The translations under genes were made by a program, and so were the position numbers. DNA of 64,000 bases from Mesaphorura yosii (lineage: Eukaryota > Arthropoda > Collembola > Poduromorpha > Tullbergiidae): NCBI GenBank assembly GCA_009869945.1, contig WIXG01000229.1:1-64000 (forward strand), given 5' to 3'. Below, one piece after another: positions 39,301 to 51,349 of this stretch. Position 1 is the stretch's first letter; every line of letters begins with the position of its first letter. Below the pieces are notes generated by a model. That model was not told the origin of the DNA and did not search any database. It saw nothing but the letters and a program-made list of their open reading frames with translations.

Positions 39301-42205
39301 CATTCTGCAATTCTTTGGCTCGAACAATGCATGGAAGTCATAAAACGTTAGTCGCGTGTAATTCCTGCGTGGAATTACGTAATTCTTTATATTCTTGTAT
39401 TACTTCGTTTGATCTTCCTTCTTCCTCCTCCGAGCCAACACCAACGCCAATTTGTACTGCGTACGCGTACCAGCCGCCGTCGCTGCTGCTATTTAGCTAT
39501 TTGGCGTTTCCGTGTACCGTAAACTCGGAACGCGTTTTAGATGCCTTGGTCGCTAATAACAGTAAGATTAGATACAATGAGCCGTTCGGTCTACTTTCAC
39601 CTCTTCCAACGCCAGGCTTGCCAGCGCTAAGAACAATCGACCGCCGTAAAAAGTAATTCCTCGTACGCGTACTAAGAACAAGCCAAGCCCTCTTTTAGGT
39701 CCTATGTCAGTAACAAGCTTAACAGGACGACGACCGACAGCAGAAACGTGAGAGCTTCAAAATTGCAAGCAAATAGAAAGTTATGAAGTCGCCGTCTTCG
39801 TCGTCGTGGCGCAGGAGTTCCGATGCCGATGTCTTGTTACAAGAAGTGCTGGCGAATTTTGTATTCTATGTGTGCGATTCGCAGACGTATTTTACGCATG
39901 CAAAGTGCGAATGCTAGTGAAATAATGGCAGTAGACTAATAAGCCATCAAGATTCATGAGCCGTTCCACTTGCGACACGCGACACGCGGCACGCGTAAAT
40001 ACTTGTCATTTAGAAAAGCCTAGAAATGTGTTTCATGTCTTAAACTGTCGTCGTCTGGCAAGACTGCATGTGGAAATCAACACGCGTACGTAAGCCGAAT
40101 GTGTGAATGTCGATCAAGCCAATCAAGAAAAGTACTTAAATTACTGCGTACAATACGTAATATACGTACAAATAATTATATAGGCAGGAATTATTTCGAG
40201 TGCTACTTTAATTTAGCCGTTCGCGACGAGCGAGGTGATGCGAGGTCGTAAATCCAGGCCAGGCCTGACGAACTTTCAGATAATTTTCTAGTTAACTATT
40301 TACCAAGTAGAGAAAATGAGTGCAGGGAAATAGAAATAATTACTGCATTGCACAAGTTTGGAAACTGTGTGAGCGACGACACGGCGAGACACGACACGCA
40401 ACTCACAACTCACTAAAGCATTGACACACGCACACGAAACTACGCGTACACTTGGGAAATGCTCCCCAATTAGTTAAATGGATCCGTTTACAGATCGCCT
40501 GACTTGCCCTCGCAACCTCCGCATTTTTCTCACTCAGCCTCAGCCTGCCACTGGAAACGTATTTTTCCTTCTCCAGCTCAATTTCCAGGGCTCCTGTCAT
40601 TTCTCACCTGCGTGCGTGCTTGCGAAGTATTTTTACATCTCTTTCAAGGCGTACAGACCAATTTTATGGTGTTTTCGATGTTTTTCGGTCAAAACGTGCG
40701 TGCGAGACCTCGCGCTTGGCATCTGCTTATCAAAATAGATGTCAATCAAGTCCAAGAAACTAGAAAGTTAACTTCCCTTGTCGTGTCGCTGTGCTTTTAC
40801 TTTGATGGCATAATGATAATGTCAATCAAGAAAACCCGAAGGGAGGTCCTCAGACACTCAAATTTTCTTGCACGTCGACGTCGACATCAAATCTCGGCCG
40901 TCGCTGCTCGAAGTGCGGGCGAAGGCGGAAATGTTGCCCTCGTCTGTCTAAATGATACCCGCATTATTTACATACACGGCCCGTTCGCTCGCTCGCTCGC
41001 TGGAAAATGGAGCTGACAGAAACATAAGTGGAGTGGATTGCTCGCTTGATAAAATAAAAGTAAAATGCGCCACGGCGATGCGAAGAAAATGTCAAAACTT
41101 TTTCTCATACAAAATTATTTTTATTTTTTGCATTTGTCAACCCAAAATGCTTGGAAAGCGCGTAAACCAGCGCACAAGCCGAAGAAAAGCAGAGCACAAA
41201 GTAAAAGTTTTGAATATCATCACAAATTTTTCCTCCTCCGAATTTAGTTGGAATTATTTTGATTCCGAGCCTCCCAGCCAGCGTTGCATTGCGAAAAGTT
41301 TGCAGGTTCCGCGTATCGCCATCCTCCAGCCAACTTTCTGAGCCTCGCTAGCTTCCGAAACGGAATTCCAAGTCAAAGTCGGAGTCGGGACCGAATGCGA
41401 ATGCGGCCAAAGCAGCACAAACGCAAAGACAACAAAAGCCTGCAGGCTAATTTTAATGGCTTCTCTGGAATTCGGCCGCCACTCCTTTAAACTGTCATTT
41501 ATCTCCAGTCTATTTTATCTCCAGCTCGAGTTGAGGCTAGAATTTTTCGGATCCTTTTACAAAATGGCAAACTGAGGCACTCTTCCTCAAGACGATTAAC
41601 AACTGCAGCTTAAAATGCACGGAAACACGGCGGCACAGCACGAATTGCGAATCGACGATTAAATCGATTTGGTATCGATTGAGCAGAGAAACTGTCCCAA
41701 AGACCGGCAGTTAACGTTAATTAAAGGGCAGACAATTTCCCGGCGCACAAAATCAGCCGGTCGAAAAAGTGAAAGTTCATTCTTCGTTTCCGTAAACACG
41801 AAAAAGGCTTTCCCAATCAAATTAACACATACGACTCGTTTCAAGACAATACCCAAAAGGAGATAGTAAGTCATAACTTTGTTTGGTGTTTTCATTTGCC
41901 GCGACTCGGCCGAAATTGTAAACGGCTCTCGGCGATTTTGGCTTTTATCTTTTAGGCTAGTAATTCTTTTGCAACCCTTGCTTCCTGCCTGCCTGGATTG
42001 TATTCAGATTGTTCTAGACCTTCTGGTAGATCATTTTTGCTTGCTTACCTTCGGGCTGCGTACGAGCACGCGTGTGTGGCTGTGGATCCGGTCGCCCGAC
42101 GACCACCGGCGTCTTCGAGGACAGCAAAATGACGAAGGCGACGAGGAGCAAGTCGCGCAAGGACAGCGGCTTCCAAATTCCAGTCACTAATGGAGGAGCT
42201 TCCAT
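18307..42205 (-). CDS. Paralog B: large secreted, probably GPI-anchored Cys-rich protein (DUF7044/7043/7042/7045-type), complete
   Basis: Ten minus-strand exons: 42205-42049, 36271-36143, 28153-28009, 22853-22783, 21190-21076, 20997-20855, 20015-19382, 19306-18912, 18833-18606, 18470-18307 (TGA). All phases close; 726 residues over 24 kb. Exon 1 starts with ATG and a signal peptide (RDLLLVAFVILLSSKTPVVV). Exon 2 is an acidic/His/Gln linker (DHHDHGHQQQQ). Exon 3 is the first Cys domain (CRLPAQWKGKWFQSG, then GICLESSGSGKFLF), the same length as in paralog A (145 nt). Exons 4-6 form the second (CHRCVVIIEQHH, CEDKNTLEKLCSEIPGDA, FTYNRGHGEC, FQACPNV). Exons 7-8 hold the next two (CLATWRDGSNHYLIGKIYN; CLRLYKRHNHVMEIKIQKQ). 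Exon 9 has YTCHGSWEEG. Exon 10 (GQCAERLTSS) ends in a hydrophobic stretch (CWKLLSVILGAVIALSS), probably a GPI signal. It is strikingly similar to paralog A. Function unknown. Confidence 0.9.
22854..28008 (-). other. Intron 3 of paralog B (5.2 kb)
   Basis: Phase-2 intron between the first and second Cys-domain exons, equivalent to the 2.46 kb intron in paralog A. No embedded gene is recognised. The longest open frame (24316-24828, plus strand) has no domain signature. Confidence 0.65.
28154..36142 (-). other. Intron 2 of paralog B (8.0 kb)
   Basis: Phase-1 intron between the His-rich linker exon and the first Cys-domain exon; the paralog A equivalent is 1.04 kb. It holds a short tandem near 32382-32403 (ACTGCCGC units). 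No embedded gene is recognised. Confidence 0.65.
32382..32403. repeat. Short tandem (GCACTGCC-type)
   Basis: About two and a half units of an eight-base word inside intron 2 of paralog B. Confidence 0.7.
36272..42048 (-). other. Intron 1 of paralog B (5.8 kb)
   Basis: Phase-1 intron separating the signal-peptide exon from the His-rich linker. A CGCT tandem lies at 40984-41001. First introns of this size often hold enhancers, but I see no specific motif to support that here. Confidence 0.6.
40984..41001. repeat. (CGCT)n microsatellite
   Basis: Four-base tandem (GCTC units) within intron 1 of paralog B. Confidence 0.8.
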
Positions 42206-42404
42206 TCTAAAGCTGACAGAATTCAGGAGAAACTTTCACGCAAGGAACCTGTAAAGAGTGAAAATTCTAAAATTACAACAGCGTCCAATTTCACGTAAAA
42301 CCTGAAAAATCCACCGCTTTACAGAAGAATGAAGAAATTAATTAGGTTCCTGGCTTGCTTGTTTACTGAACATGACCATAATTTATTCAACGAGTTATGC
42401 ATGG

Positions 42405-42412
42405 TATAAAAG
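42405..42412 (+). promoter_or_regulatory. Plus-strand TATA box (TATAAAAG)
   Basis: A strong TATA word, TATAAAAG, reading on the plus strand 200 bases upstream of the paralog B start codon. A start site near 42436 would give an ATG-free leader that ends at a strong donor (GGTAAGAT, donor GT at 42566). It points away from paralog B. It could drive an unrecognised plus-strand transcript or be one half of a bidirectional promoter. Confidence 0.45.
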
Positions 42413-42596
42413 GACCACCGTCCGAGTGACCCACTTTGGCTGCAACTGAGGATCCAACGTCAACAGGAAACCGGCAGGAAGTCTTTTCACGAGATTTAAT
42501 TTATTAAGGCAACGACAACGAGACAAGGCGAAGCTCGACTCCCTTCCGACTCAAAACTGGGTTTGGTAAGATAATCTCGGTGGCTCGGTTATTTTG

Positions 42597-42612
42597 TTGC
42601 TGCTGCTGCTGC
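42597..42612. repeat. (TGC)n microsatellite
   Basis: Five consecutive TGC/CTG units in non-coding sequence. Confidence 0.75.
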
Positions 42613-44295
42613 GGGTTTTATTTTTATGAATTAGTGCCCACTGTTGTTGTGCTTTTCTGTTTTGTTGTGCTGCTGCTGGGCCCTGATTCAATTTTCCAGC
42701 GCAGTGCTCAGCACATGAATTCACGAGTTTTCATTTCAGTCCCGGCCCGACTGCCCTCCAGCCATTCAAATGAACAAACATCAACGAGCCACGAATACAT
42801 TCGAGGCCCGAATTGATTTATGCCCGAAATCCGTGCCCGGCCCACAAAACATCGAAATCATTTAACGCGCTCTTGATTAAATTATCACAACCCACATACA
42901 TCCCATCTCTGGTCGTTATTTTTAATACCCCTTTGCGCGTATGGTTTGAGCATACTAGAACCAGAAATTGCTGGCTGCTGGAGATATTAAAATCGAAAAA
43001 TGAGTGCGAGACCACAGAATTCACAGAAGACATGAGCGCAAAACCAAGTCAAGTGGAAATTCTTATGTGACAGGAACTGGACCAGACCACAAGCACGAAG
43101 CAAAGCCACAATGCGTAGAAAATCTTGAGTTATGGTCCTCGAACTGCGGCTCCGGATTATTATTAAAGTGCTTTTTATCTGGATCCGAATTGTCTCCACG
43201 AATACGCACACGCATCAACATCAACTCGGCTGGCTCGCAGTGGCAGTGCAGTTCATCTGCGGACGGACAGCAACTCGAGCGTGAAAATTGATTTTCCACT
43301 CAAATTCGCGTCGCGTCGCGTCCACGCACAACGAACAGGCGAAAGACGAGAGATGACCAGTGCTTACGGGAAACTGGAATACAATGCATGCTGCCACATC
43401 AAAACATCGATAATGGTGCATAATTCAGGGATTAATGGCCAGCGTGTAGAGTAAAAAGTAAAAGTAAAAAAGTTACGCGGCATAATCACTCAAAACGCGT
43501 TCACGTTCTTGGACTTAGACTTGGACGTCTTTTACGTAATTTTATAACCGTGCAATAAAATCCTAGCTTCCACCACAGTTTCATTCGTGTTCTGTGTTCT
43601 GTAATAATAATTTGAGTTTCAGCGCTTAATATTTTATTTCAGGTTCTATTAACATCATAATGCAGAATGCAATGAGAATACGAAGAAAGAAGGAAAGGGT
43701 TGGAACAGAAAATTGATGGAGAACTGAGGCAGAGTATTCGAATCGAGGTTAATGCAAGCAGCAAGCTGCCTGCCTGCCTGCATTCGAATCGAATTCGAAT
43801 TCGGGTTTATGAACGTTGCGTGCATGTTGCGCTCGTTCGCTGCGGTCGGAGACTAGAAATATTACATTTTTAAGTACCCTTTGCATTGCATCATTATTGA
43901 GCAAGACTCGCAACGTGCCCGGAGCCCGTTTTATGTAACCAGAGTCATTATTATGATTATTACAACAATAAACGAGAGTTTTACAGTCTGTTTCCCTTCC
44001 TGGCCGGGTTCTCGTGGGTTACGAGCGGAATGATGGATGATCTGATCATTTCTCTCCTTTCTGATCTCCGCAGTCCGCAGACCGGAGAATGAAATGGTAA
44101 CCTGGCCTGAAAGCAGCAGTCATGATGAAGTTAAATGAAGAATGAAGAATCGTGAAATAAAAATGTTGCGCCTTTGCTTTGGCGTGGCATTCAGGAAGAT
44201 TTTCTGTGCCCCGACATGAAATGGAATCCTAATCAAGTTCTTAATTGAAGCCTGTCTGCCCTAAATGGCCGGTATTAATTTTGAAAGGTGCGAGA

Positions 44296-44316
44296 AGACA
44301 AGACAAGACAAGACAA
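44296..44316. repeat. (GACAA)n microsatellite
   Basis: Four GACAA/AGACA five-base units in a row, in non-coding sequence. Confidence 0.85.
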
Positions 44317-47300
44317 GAGAGATAATCACGGCTCATTCGAGCCAGGCTTCAATCAAAGCTTGGCTGGCCAGCTTCATTCGGTGAATCGTGAATTGGAGCA
44401 GAAGAAATTCGGACACGGACGGACAGGCTTTGGCTTTAACAAGTAAGAAAGGCGAGAGTGCCGTGCCAAATTACGTGTTTGGCTTGCGTGATCGGCCGGA
44501 GAGCCAGAATTGAGGCCCCAAACCACAAAACAGGCTCGCACGCCAGGCGAAGGGAAGGTGTTTTGGTGTTCTTCGTATTACACTTCTCTAAAGAGCTCAA
44601 TTTCACATTCTAAAACATGAGAAATGGAAATGGCCTACCTTTGAGAACGGAAAATGAAATCGAGACTAATTATACAAGTATTTAACGCGGCTCGAATGTG
44701 GGAAGGCAACGCAAGGCGAGGCGACTCGAAGAAACTGGAAACCTGCTTAAAATGAGCTTAAAAGACTTTGAGATAATAAAAGCAGTGCTCGAAGACGTCT
44801 GCCTCTGCCTCTTCTTTTGTCTTGTCGAATGCCGAAACAACAACAAGAAATTTGTAAGTGATAATGTTTTCTCAGCTTTTAACCAGCCAAAGAACAAAAG
44901 TATATTTTGTACCTCGACTGGACTGGAATTCGTCATGCACGAAGCCACGATCCGCTTTGCATTACCATTACTATTACGGAAATTAACAAGTTCTTTTAAA
45001 AGAGTGCAAGTGGTTGTTTTTAACAAATTACAAACGAGTACAAACACAAAATAACACTTTTCATAATTCATCCGAACCGGAGCGCGATGCTCAACCAACT
45101 TTCAACTAATTTCATGCATGAGTCCTTTTGTATTGAGGTTTCGGGTGTAAAATCGTAAAATAGTAAAAGTGTACAACGCAAAATGCGAGCGGAGCGGGAT
45201 TCTCAATTCGCAGGAGACTTCACTGCTTCTAAACAATATTAATTTAGTCTCTTGGCTAAATGTCATTTTGCTCGTGGACGTGAATTGAGCACTGCACTGC
45301 GTACACACACTGACATTATTATTATTGATTAAGAGCTGAGCTCCGGCGCGTCGCACTGCGGTGTGAGCCTGGAAATTACACGTCACGCATACGCATTTGC
45401 ATTTGTCGTGTCAGTCGCATGATGGAGATCGCTTCATTTCTCAAATGTCAACGCGTGCGCGTCCGTAGGAGTGATGTGCTAATAATATAATATCATTATT
45501 ATTAGGTCTTGTCAGTTTTGAGAGCTTCGTAGCGCACCGAACCGTACCGCGACTCGACTCGACGTGCAATTTATATTGTCAAGTGCTCGTGGCGCGGAGG
45601 CATTTCCAGATAATTTCCAGGCAGACTGGAACAATAGATCCATAATATTATGATTAAGACACGTTTCCAATTTCCATGTTAAGAATATCCGGGCACGCCC
45701 GTTAATAATTTCCGTACACAAACGGCCGGCCAACCAGATACTCGATTCCAGAATATTTATTACTCTAAAGCCGTGGGTAAACAAGTAAACGCTGGAAATC
45801 TTGCACGGTTCTTAAAATAAAGCTCTCATCGTTGAAAACTTGTTACACGACCATAAAAATTCATCATCCCATTCATTGCATTGCGTATAAGACGGCTTGG
45901 CTTGTTTATATTTGTGTTTCAAAATCCGTGCTGCGCTTGGCTTTGGCTTGAGTACACAGCACAAATTAACATTACACATTACGAAAGTGTTGAATAGCCG
46001 AATATTTATGCAGCTTGACTCCAGATTCTTGCCTGCCTGCCCGTGTATCATATTTTCAATTTCACACTTCAAAAGAAATCCAAATCGTGTATGTCGTGGA
46101 AAAATTAAACCCTTTGATGCTCGAAATATGAATTCTCTCACGTCTCGTTCGCGTTCGCGTTCTAATCTTCTAATCATTGTTTAAACAACAACGCACAGCA
46201 AACAAACAGGCAGCCAAGAAAATATTTCGAGCAAGCCAAAGCAGAGATCGTGAATTTCATGAGCAAAGGGTTAAAATTCATTTCTGAGCCGTGAAGAAGT
46301 GTAAACGAGTTGCTAACTGTAAAGCAAGGCAAGGCAATGATTCATGCTGAGCTCATGAATAAACCTCAGCAGAGCAGGCAAGTTTTTCGTTCAGTAAACA
46401 AAGCCTAAGCTCGTGATCAATATGTAATTATATTCCGACGAGATTCAAGGATTCTGGGACCCGGCCAGACCGATTTAATTGCAATTGCACGCCGTCACCG
46501 CCACACCGTCGTGCTTTGTGTTTTGTGTATTCAATTCCAATAATTCCAACCGCATTCACACGACACTGGATTTATCAACCACTTGCTGTGCTGTTGATTT
46601 AGAATGAAAGGACGACGACAATTTTGGGGATCGCGCTGCGCCGCAAAACAACGCAAATCTCAAGAGAGGCTGTGATCCTTGTGCAAATAAGCGAGAGCGG
46701 GACAAAAGAATTCGAACCGAGTCCGATCCTAATCGAGATGAATGCCATGGCCGTGCTTGGCCTGGCCAGTTTCTCGTCGTCTCCACTGCACTTTGTGGGC
46801 TTTGCGGTGAAAGAAATTGGAAATTGTGATCAAATCCTACGCGTGCGCGTACTGCTGCGTGGCTGCTGTGTCAATACACCACGTTTTGCGTCGTGTCGCT
46901 TATTTATTCAAACCATCGCCGATCGCCTGTAATTACTTTCGCCCCATTTTGGCGTGCTCTGTCGCAGTCGCCGTCATGTTTTCAATTCCAGCACAATTTC
47001 GATATACGACGAACACGAAAAACGAAAACATGCACCCCGTCACATAAACAGTGTAAAAACTAGTGTTGCTGTCAAAACAAACCCCAAATGCGAAATTTGC
47101 AACTGGAACTGCCAATAAATTTCGCGACACGACATTCGTTCGCTCGCTTGCGGCTTTGCATGCAACGTCGTCTCCTATTTCGATTTCCATCTGCCATTTG
47201 AAATTTGTTTTGCCACTTTATGCGTGTTTTGACAACCTGAGTGATTAAGATCAACAAAAACAACATTTTTGGCATTCTGGTTCGCATTTTACATGAAAAT

Positions 47301-49465
47301 ACGGCAATCGTAAAATGGCGACGGGCGATGGATTCGTTAAGAAAATAGTCGCAGTCATGAAAAATTCATTTTCACTCATTTTGCATTTGCGTGCATGTAA
47401 AATCGTCCAGCGCACTAATTAAATCGGGGCGGCTATGAAAAATAGCCGAGCCGCCAGTCGCCGTCGAATAATTCATGCTTGTCACTCCGCTATTTGTCTT
47501 ACGCACACTGTGCACGGGTGCCGCCTGTTTTTGCCTTTTTACCCGCGAAATTTCAATACCGTACCTTTTCTGCCTTGCCTGCGCAGTCTGCCTGAATAAA
47601 TGATAATGATTTATAAGATCACTAATGAGAAACTCCGCCAAGCCAAGATGAGAAAAGCGAAAGGGGAAAATTCACTTTCTTTCTTTCACTTTCGCTTCGC
47701 TTCTTTTGTGCTCTGCTACGCTGCGGCTTCTGAATAAGATTATTGTTTTCGCGGTGAGTAATAAAATAATTGGAGAAGAACCCGCCGCCGCGCCACGCCG
47801 AGCGAGCCAAAGAAGAATGATGGGGGTTCGAGCCGGTTTTCGGTGCAATTCTGCAATTTAATGAATGTTTTCTTACATTATGAAAAATAGACGCAGGGAA
47901 AGGAAAAATTCCTGGCTTGACTTTCCCTTCGACTGGAATCTGGCTTTTGTTCCAGAGATCCGATTCGGAGCACTGCAGCGCAGCAGACTGACGTTAGCGT
48001 TAAACGGCTCGGCTCGGGTTAAACTGAATAAAAAGAGTCTGAGTTATGTAATAACTTTTTACATTGCGCCATGGCCCGCGTCGGCCCGGCCGAAAAATGA
48101 ATATGCATGAAAAATATTGCAGAACTCTGAAAATACGGGAAAAGTTATTCTCCTTTTCATTTAACAAAAATATTATTGTTCTTATTGTGCGAGAGCGCCA
48201 GATTACGCCAAGGCTAAAAATGCAGCAGAAAAAGACTGGAAACGGCTTTTATGCGAAAGCCAAAAGAAAATTGTGTCGTAAAGCGTTAGTTTAGTTAAGA
48301 ACGGGCATTATTGATCCATTTATGCCAGCGTTCATTGAATTCCCACATTTATTCATGTTGAACAACACATAAAGCATAATAAAAACATGCTCGAGCCGCC
48401 TTGCCTTGCCTTGTTGAATGACTCATTTATTTAAATTACTAATCCTCTGCTTTTGCTTTATCCGGCCGACATTCTTTTTCCCGTGCCTGCTTTCTCTTGC
48501 CCGTGGCCGTAATAATCGTAATATCTCGAAAGTGTCCATAAAACAAGCCTGAATACTCCTACCTTTTGCGTTTACGTTTACGTTTATGGCTCTTGCCGGC
48601 TCGTCGTTTAATGCACCATGCTAAGCTGGCTTCAACGGCACGCACAGTGCAAAACTGCAAAACGGTCAGCATTTTACATGCCATGCCGCCGCCGACGAGG
48701 CAAAATGCTGAATTCCGTAGCCTGTGGCTCAATTTTGCATTGCCATTCTGCGTACTGAAGCGGAGACTGAATTGGATTTCCGATTGTCATTTATCAGCGT
48801 TTGTTGTCGCCCTCATTTGAACGACAAAATAAGAAAATAGAAAAGGAAACGACAGACGCGATTCGCAATTGTGACGTGACGTGACATGTACAGAGTACAA
48901 TGGATCTGAAATAGGAAAGCGTTCAAAGACGGAGATGGATGGAAGCGGCTGGGGCCTTGGAACAATTTTGAGGTGAACGGGCGCCTGAACGTGAGATTCA
49001 TTTACCTTTTTCTACGATGTAATCCAATTACAATTTTGGTGAATTCACAAAATATCAGTCTAATCTTCAAAAAGTTTCATGTGGGGTCGTCTTCAAAGTG
49101 TTAAGTTACGGATGCACTGCACAAATTATAGCTGCAATTAATTGTGTACAGTCCACAATCAGCGTTGACTATTTGGCTCGCAACTTCAGTTAACCCATTG
49201 CCATTACTGCCATCGCCAGATGAGTAGCTGAATTGAATTTAATGATTTAATCCACTTTTCGCGTCTCCACTCGAATTTTTCGAATACCGGTAAGTGAGAT
49301 TCGATTTTGGCTATTTTAAGACGTTCAGAGCCAAAGTTCCATCGTCGTACATTAGTATGATAAAAATCGAGTCAAGCGGCTCGAGGCTCCCGAATGCCAG
49401 TATCGTTCTTGTTCTTAGCTCCTAAATGACGACTGTCGATGCTGATTCACTGATTAAATACAAAA

Positions 49466-49489
49466 TACACACACACGCACACGCACACA
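49466..49489. repeat. (CA)n microsatellite, interrupted
   Basis: CA dinucleotide repeat broken by two CG steps, immediately upstream of a GA-rich tract. Confidence 0.8.
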
Positions 49490-50331
49490 AGTGCGCTGTT
49501 TGTGCGAGAACGAGAACGAGAAGGGCGAACGATGAACGAGCGATCCACTCTGGTCGGAAGTAAAAGCGAGACTGAACTCTCCAACTCACTGAAAAGCAAA
49601 ACTTAGCTGAGCGAGCGAGCGGAGGAGCAGCCGAGGAGTCGAGTCGAGAGAAGAGAAGAAAGGACCACTGAAAGCACTGCCAATTGCCAAGCTAGCAAGT
49701 GCATTGAGCCAGCCAGTGAGCAAGTATTTGGTGTTTTACGTGGTTGTTTTCTTTGCCGCGCTTCAGACTCTGCTTCTCGTGCTTCTTAGGTGTCTAGTGT
49801 CTTGGGTAAACAGAAGAGAACACAATAGCCCCATTGACAGGGAGACCAGGCATCCAGCTAGCTATTGACACTTCCGGAAGAAGACTGACAATGTGAGACT
49901 CAATGAGACGGAGAAATACATTGAAATGCCGAGAAATCCGAACTCTTGCCAAGATCATCACCATCATATTTAAGATATTTACAGAGCAGAGCAGAGATCA
50001 TCTTACAGTCGAGAGACGACTGACACCGACTGAGTTGACCGGCCAGCGTAGTGATTTGGCCAGCCTGTCTCGGTGGGTGGCACAGCTTAATTAAGGTACT
50101 TAGCCCAAATTAACATCAATGGTTTTATGAGTTTTGTCTGATTAGCGCAAACGCTGCTGGAGAGTTCATGTGGCCTGTGAAGAAGTTATCAGCTTCAGTG
50201 ACTCATCGTGCAGTGCTCAATTGAATCGTCATCACTGGAATTACTAAATTATTGGGGTTCCGGCTGTTGGGAAGAGATGAGAAAGCGCCAAGCCAAGCCG
50301 TAATGATCTTCTTATCGCGTATCACAATCAT

Positions 50332-50337
50332 TTTATT
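50332..50337 (-). terminator. Candidate poly(A) signal of the multi-pass membrane protein gene
   Basis: Minus-strand AATAAA about 255 bases beyond the stop codon at 50592. Confidence 0.45.
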
Positions 50338-50591
50338 ATTCAGTGACTTGCTTGTGGTAAAGTTAATGATTGAGTAAAAGTAAATACAAAATATAATCCA
50401 TCAACATGAGAAGCTTAGACACTTAAAGCTTAGCCTAAGCTTAATCGAATCTGAACAATCATTAACTCGATGCAGGTTGCGGGTCGCGCGCGATGAATAA
50501 TTTCTCGATTTCTGGTCTGGCCTGGCGCTGAGTACCGGAGATAACGACAACGACTGTTCGATGAGGCTGCTGGCCGTTGCCGTCTCCCTTA

Positions 50592-51249
50592 TCAGCTCGA
50601 AATGATCTTCCTTGCTCGCTCGCACGTGTCCCGCTTGCGCACCATCCGATACAGAAACCAAACACGGACGCCGATGAAGCACAAGTCGGCCGCCATGAAG
50701 AGGACTCCGAAGCCCTGCAGCGAAACGTCGATCGAGACGGCTCCGTTCATGAGAATCGGGAATTCGGTCGGAATCTGCTCGTTGGGGTAAGCTAGAGCGA
50801 CGAGCACCGCGATAAACTCCACGTAGCCCGACGCAATCGATAGGCAGCAGCATGCCAGCCAACAGTTGAGCGGGGCAACGCTTTTCTGTTGATTAGCGGC
50901 CAAATTAGTGTCTTGTCAGTAAATTCTGGACGGTAGTCAAGTCAGAAGGTATAATAAAAAAACGTACCTGAAGTGTTTCTGCGTTGCAACGGAGGAGAAC
51001 GTCGGTGGTCATGCAAACGATGCAGACGAGGAGTCCAAAATCTGGATACGGAAGGCAAAATTCACATTCTATACTGCTTGGCATGGCACTCAGGTCAAAT
51101 TTCACGCCGTGCGCGAGTCTTACTTTACAAGAAAGTCCGAGTCCGGTCATCGGAAATAGCCGCAATTCGTTTCTGAGTTCACCTATACCGTCGAGAAGCC
51201 AGAAAAGTTCGCGAACATGTTCGCCAAGCGCGATGTGAGCTGCGTACAT
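50592..51249 (-). CDS. Small multi-pass membrane protein, 5' end uncertain
   Basis: Minus-strand exons 51249-51183, 51041-50968, 50885-50592 (stop), phases 1 then 0; 144 residues if the ATG at 51249 is the start. At least three hydrophobic helices are visible: FGLLVCIVCMTTDVLL; CWLACCCLSIASGYVEFIAV; FGVLFMAADLCFIGVRVWFL. A basic cytosolic end follows (RMVRKRDTCERARKI). The layout looks like the last three helices of an insect-type four-helix protein of the LAPTM or DUF7027 sort, but I cannot name the family with confidence. The 141-base first intron is open and in frame, so it might be coding. A further upstream exon starting at ATG 51460 (MGQMSQVQEDPERRG) could supply the N-terminus and the missing helix, but I found no clean phase-matching donor. 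Confidence 0.6.
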
Positions 51250-51349
51250 CTGTTCAAAAGGGCAAGGCAGCAGGCTTAGCAATTAGCGTGGCACAATTAA
51301 TTAGTCAGAAACGAGGTGCAAAGTGCAGACTTATAATGAAAGAGGCTAG

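Larger units (their letters stand above)
42206..50591. other. 8.4 kb without a supported coding gene
   Basis: This stretch lies upstream of paralog B and downstream of the membrane-protein gene. It holds a plus-strand TATA box and candidate first exon (42405-42565), a TGC run (42597-42612), a GACAA tandem (44296-44316), a CA repeat (49466-49489) and a GA-rich tract (49600-49665). The open frames I read show no domain, no splice-linked partner and no protein-like composition. Confidence 0.5.

Noticed and set aside
42580-42816. Plus-strand frame with a run of six cysteines
   Set aside because: The cysteines come from a TGC microsatellite at 42597-42612; there is no other sign of coding.
46700-47840. 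tRNA-like GTTCGA words (for example near 46711 and 47826)
   Set aside because: The B-box-like words are isolated. No matching A box, acceptor stem or cloverleaf could be built around them.
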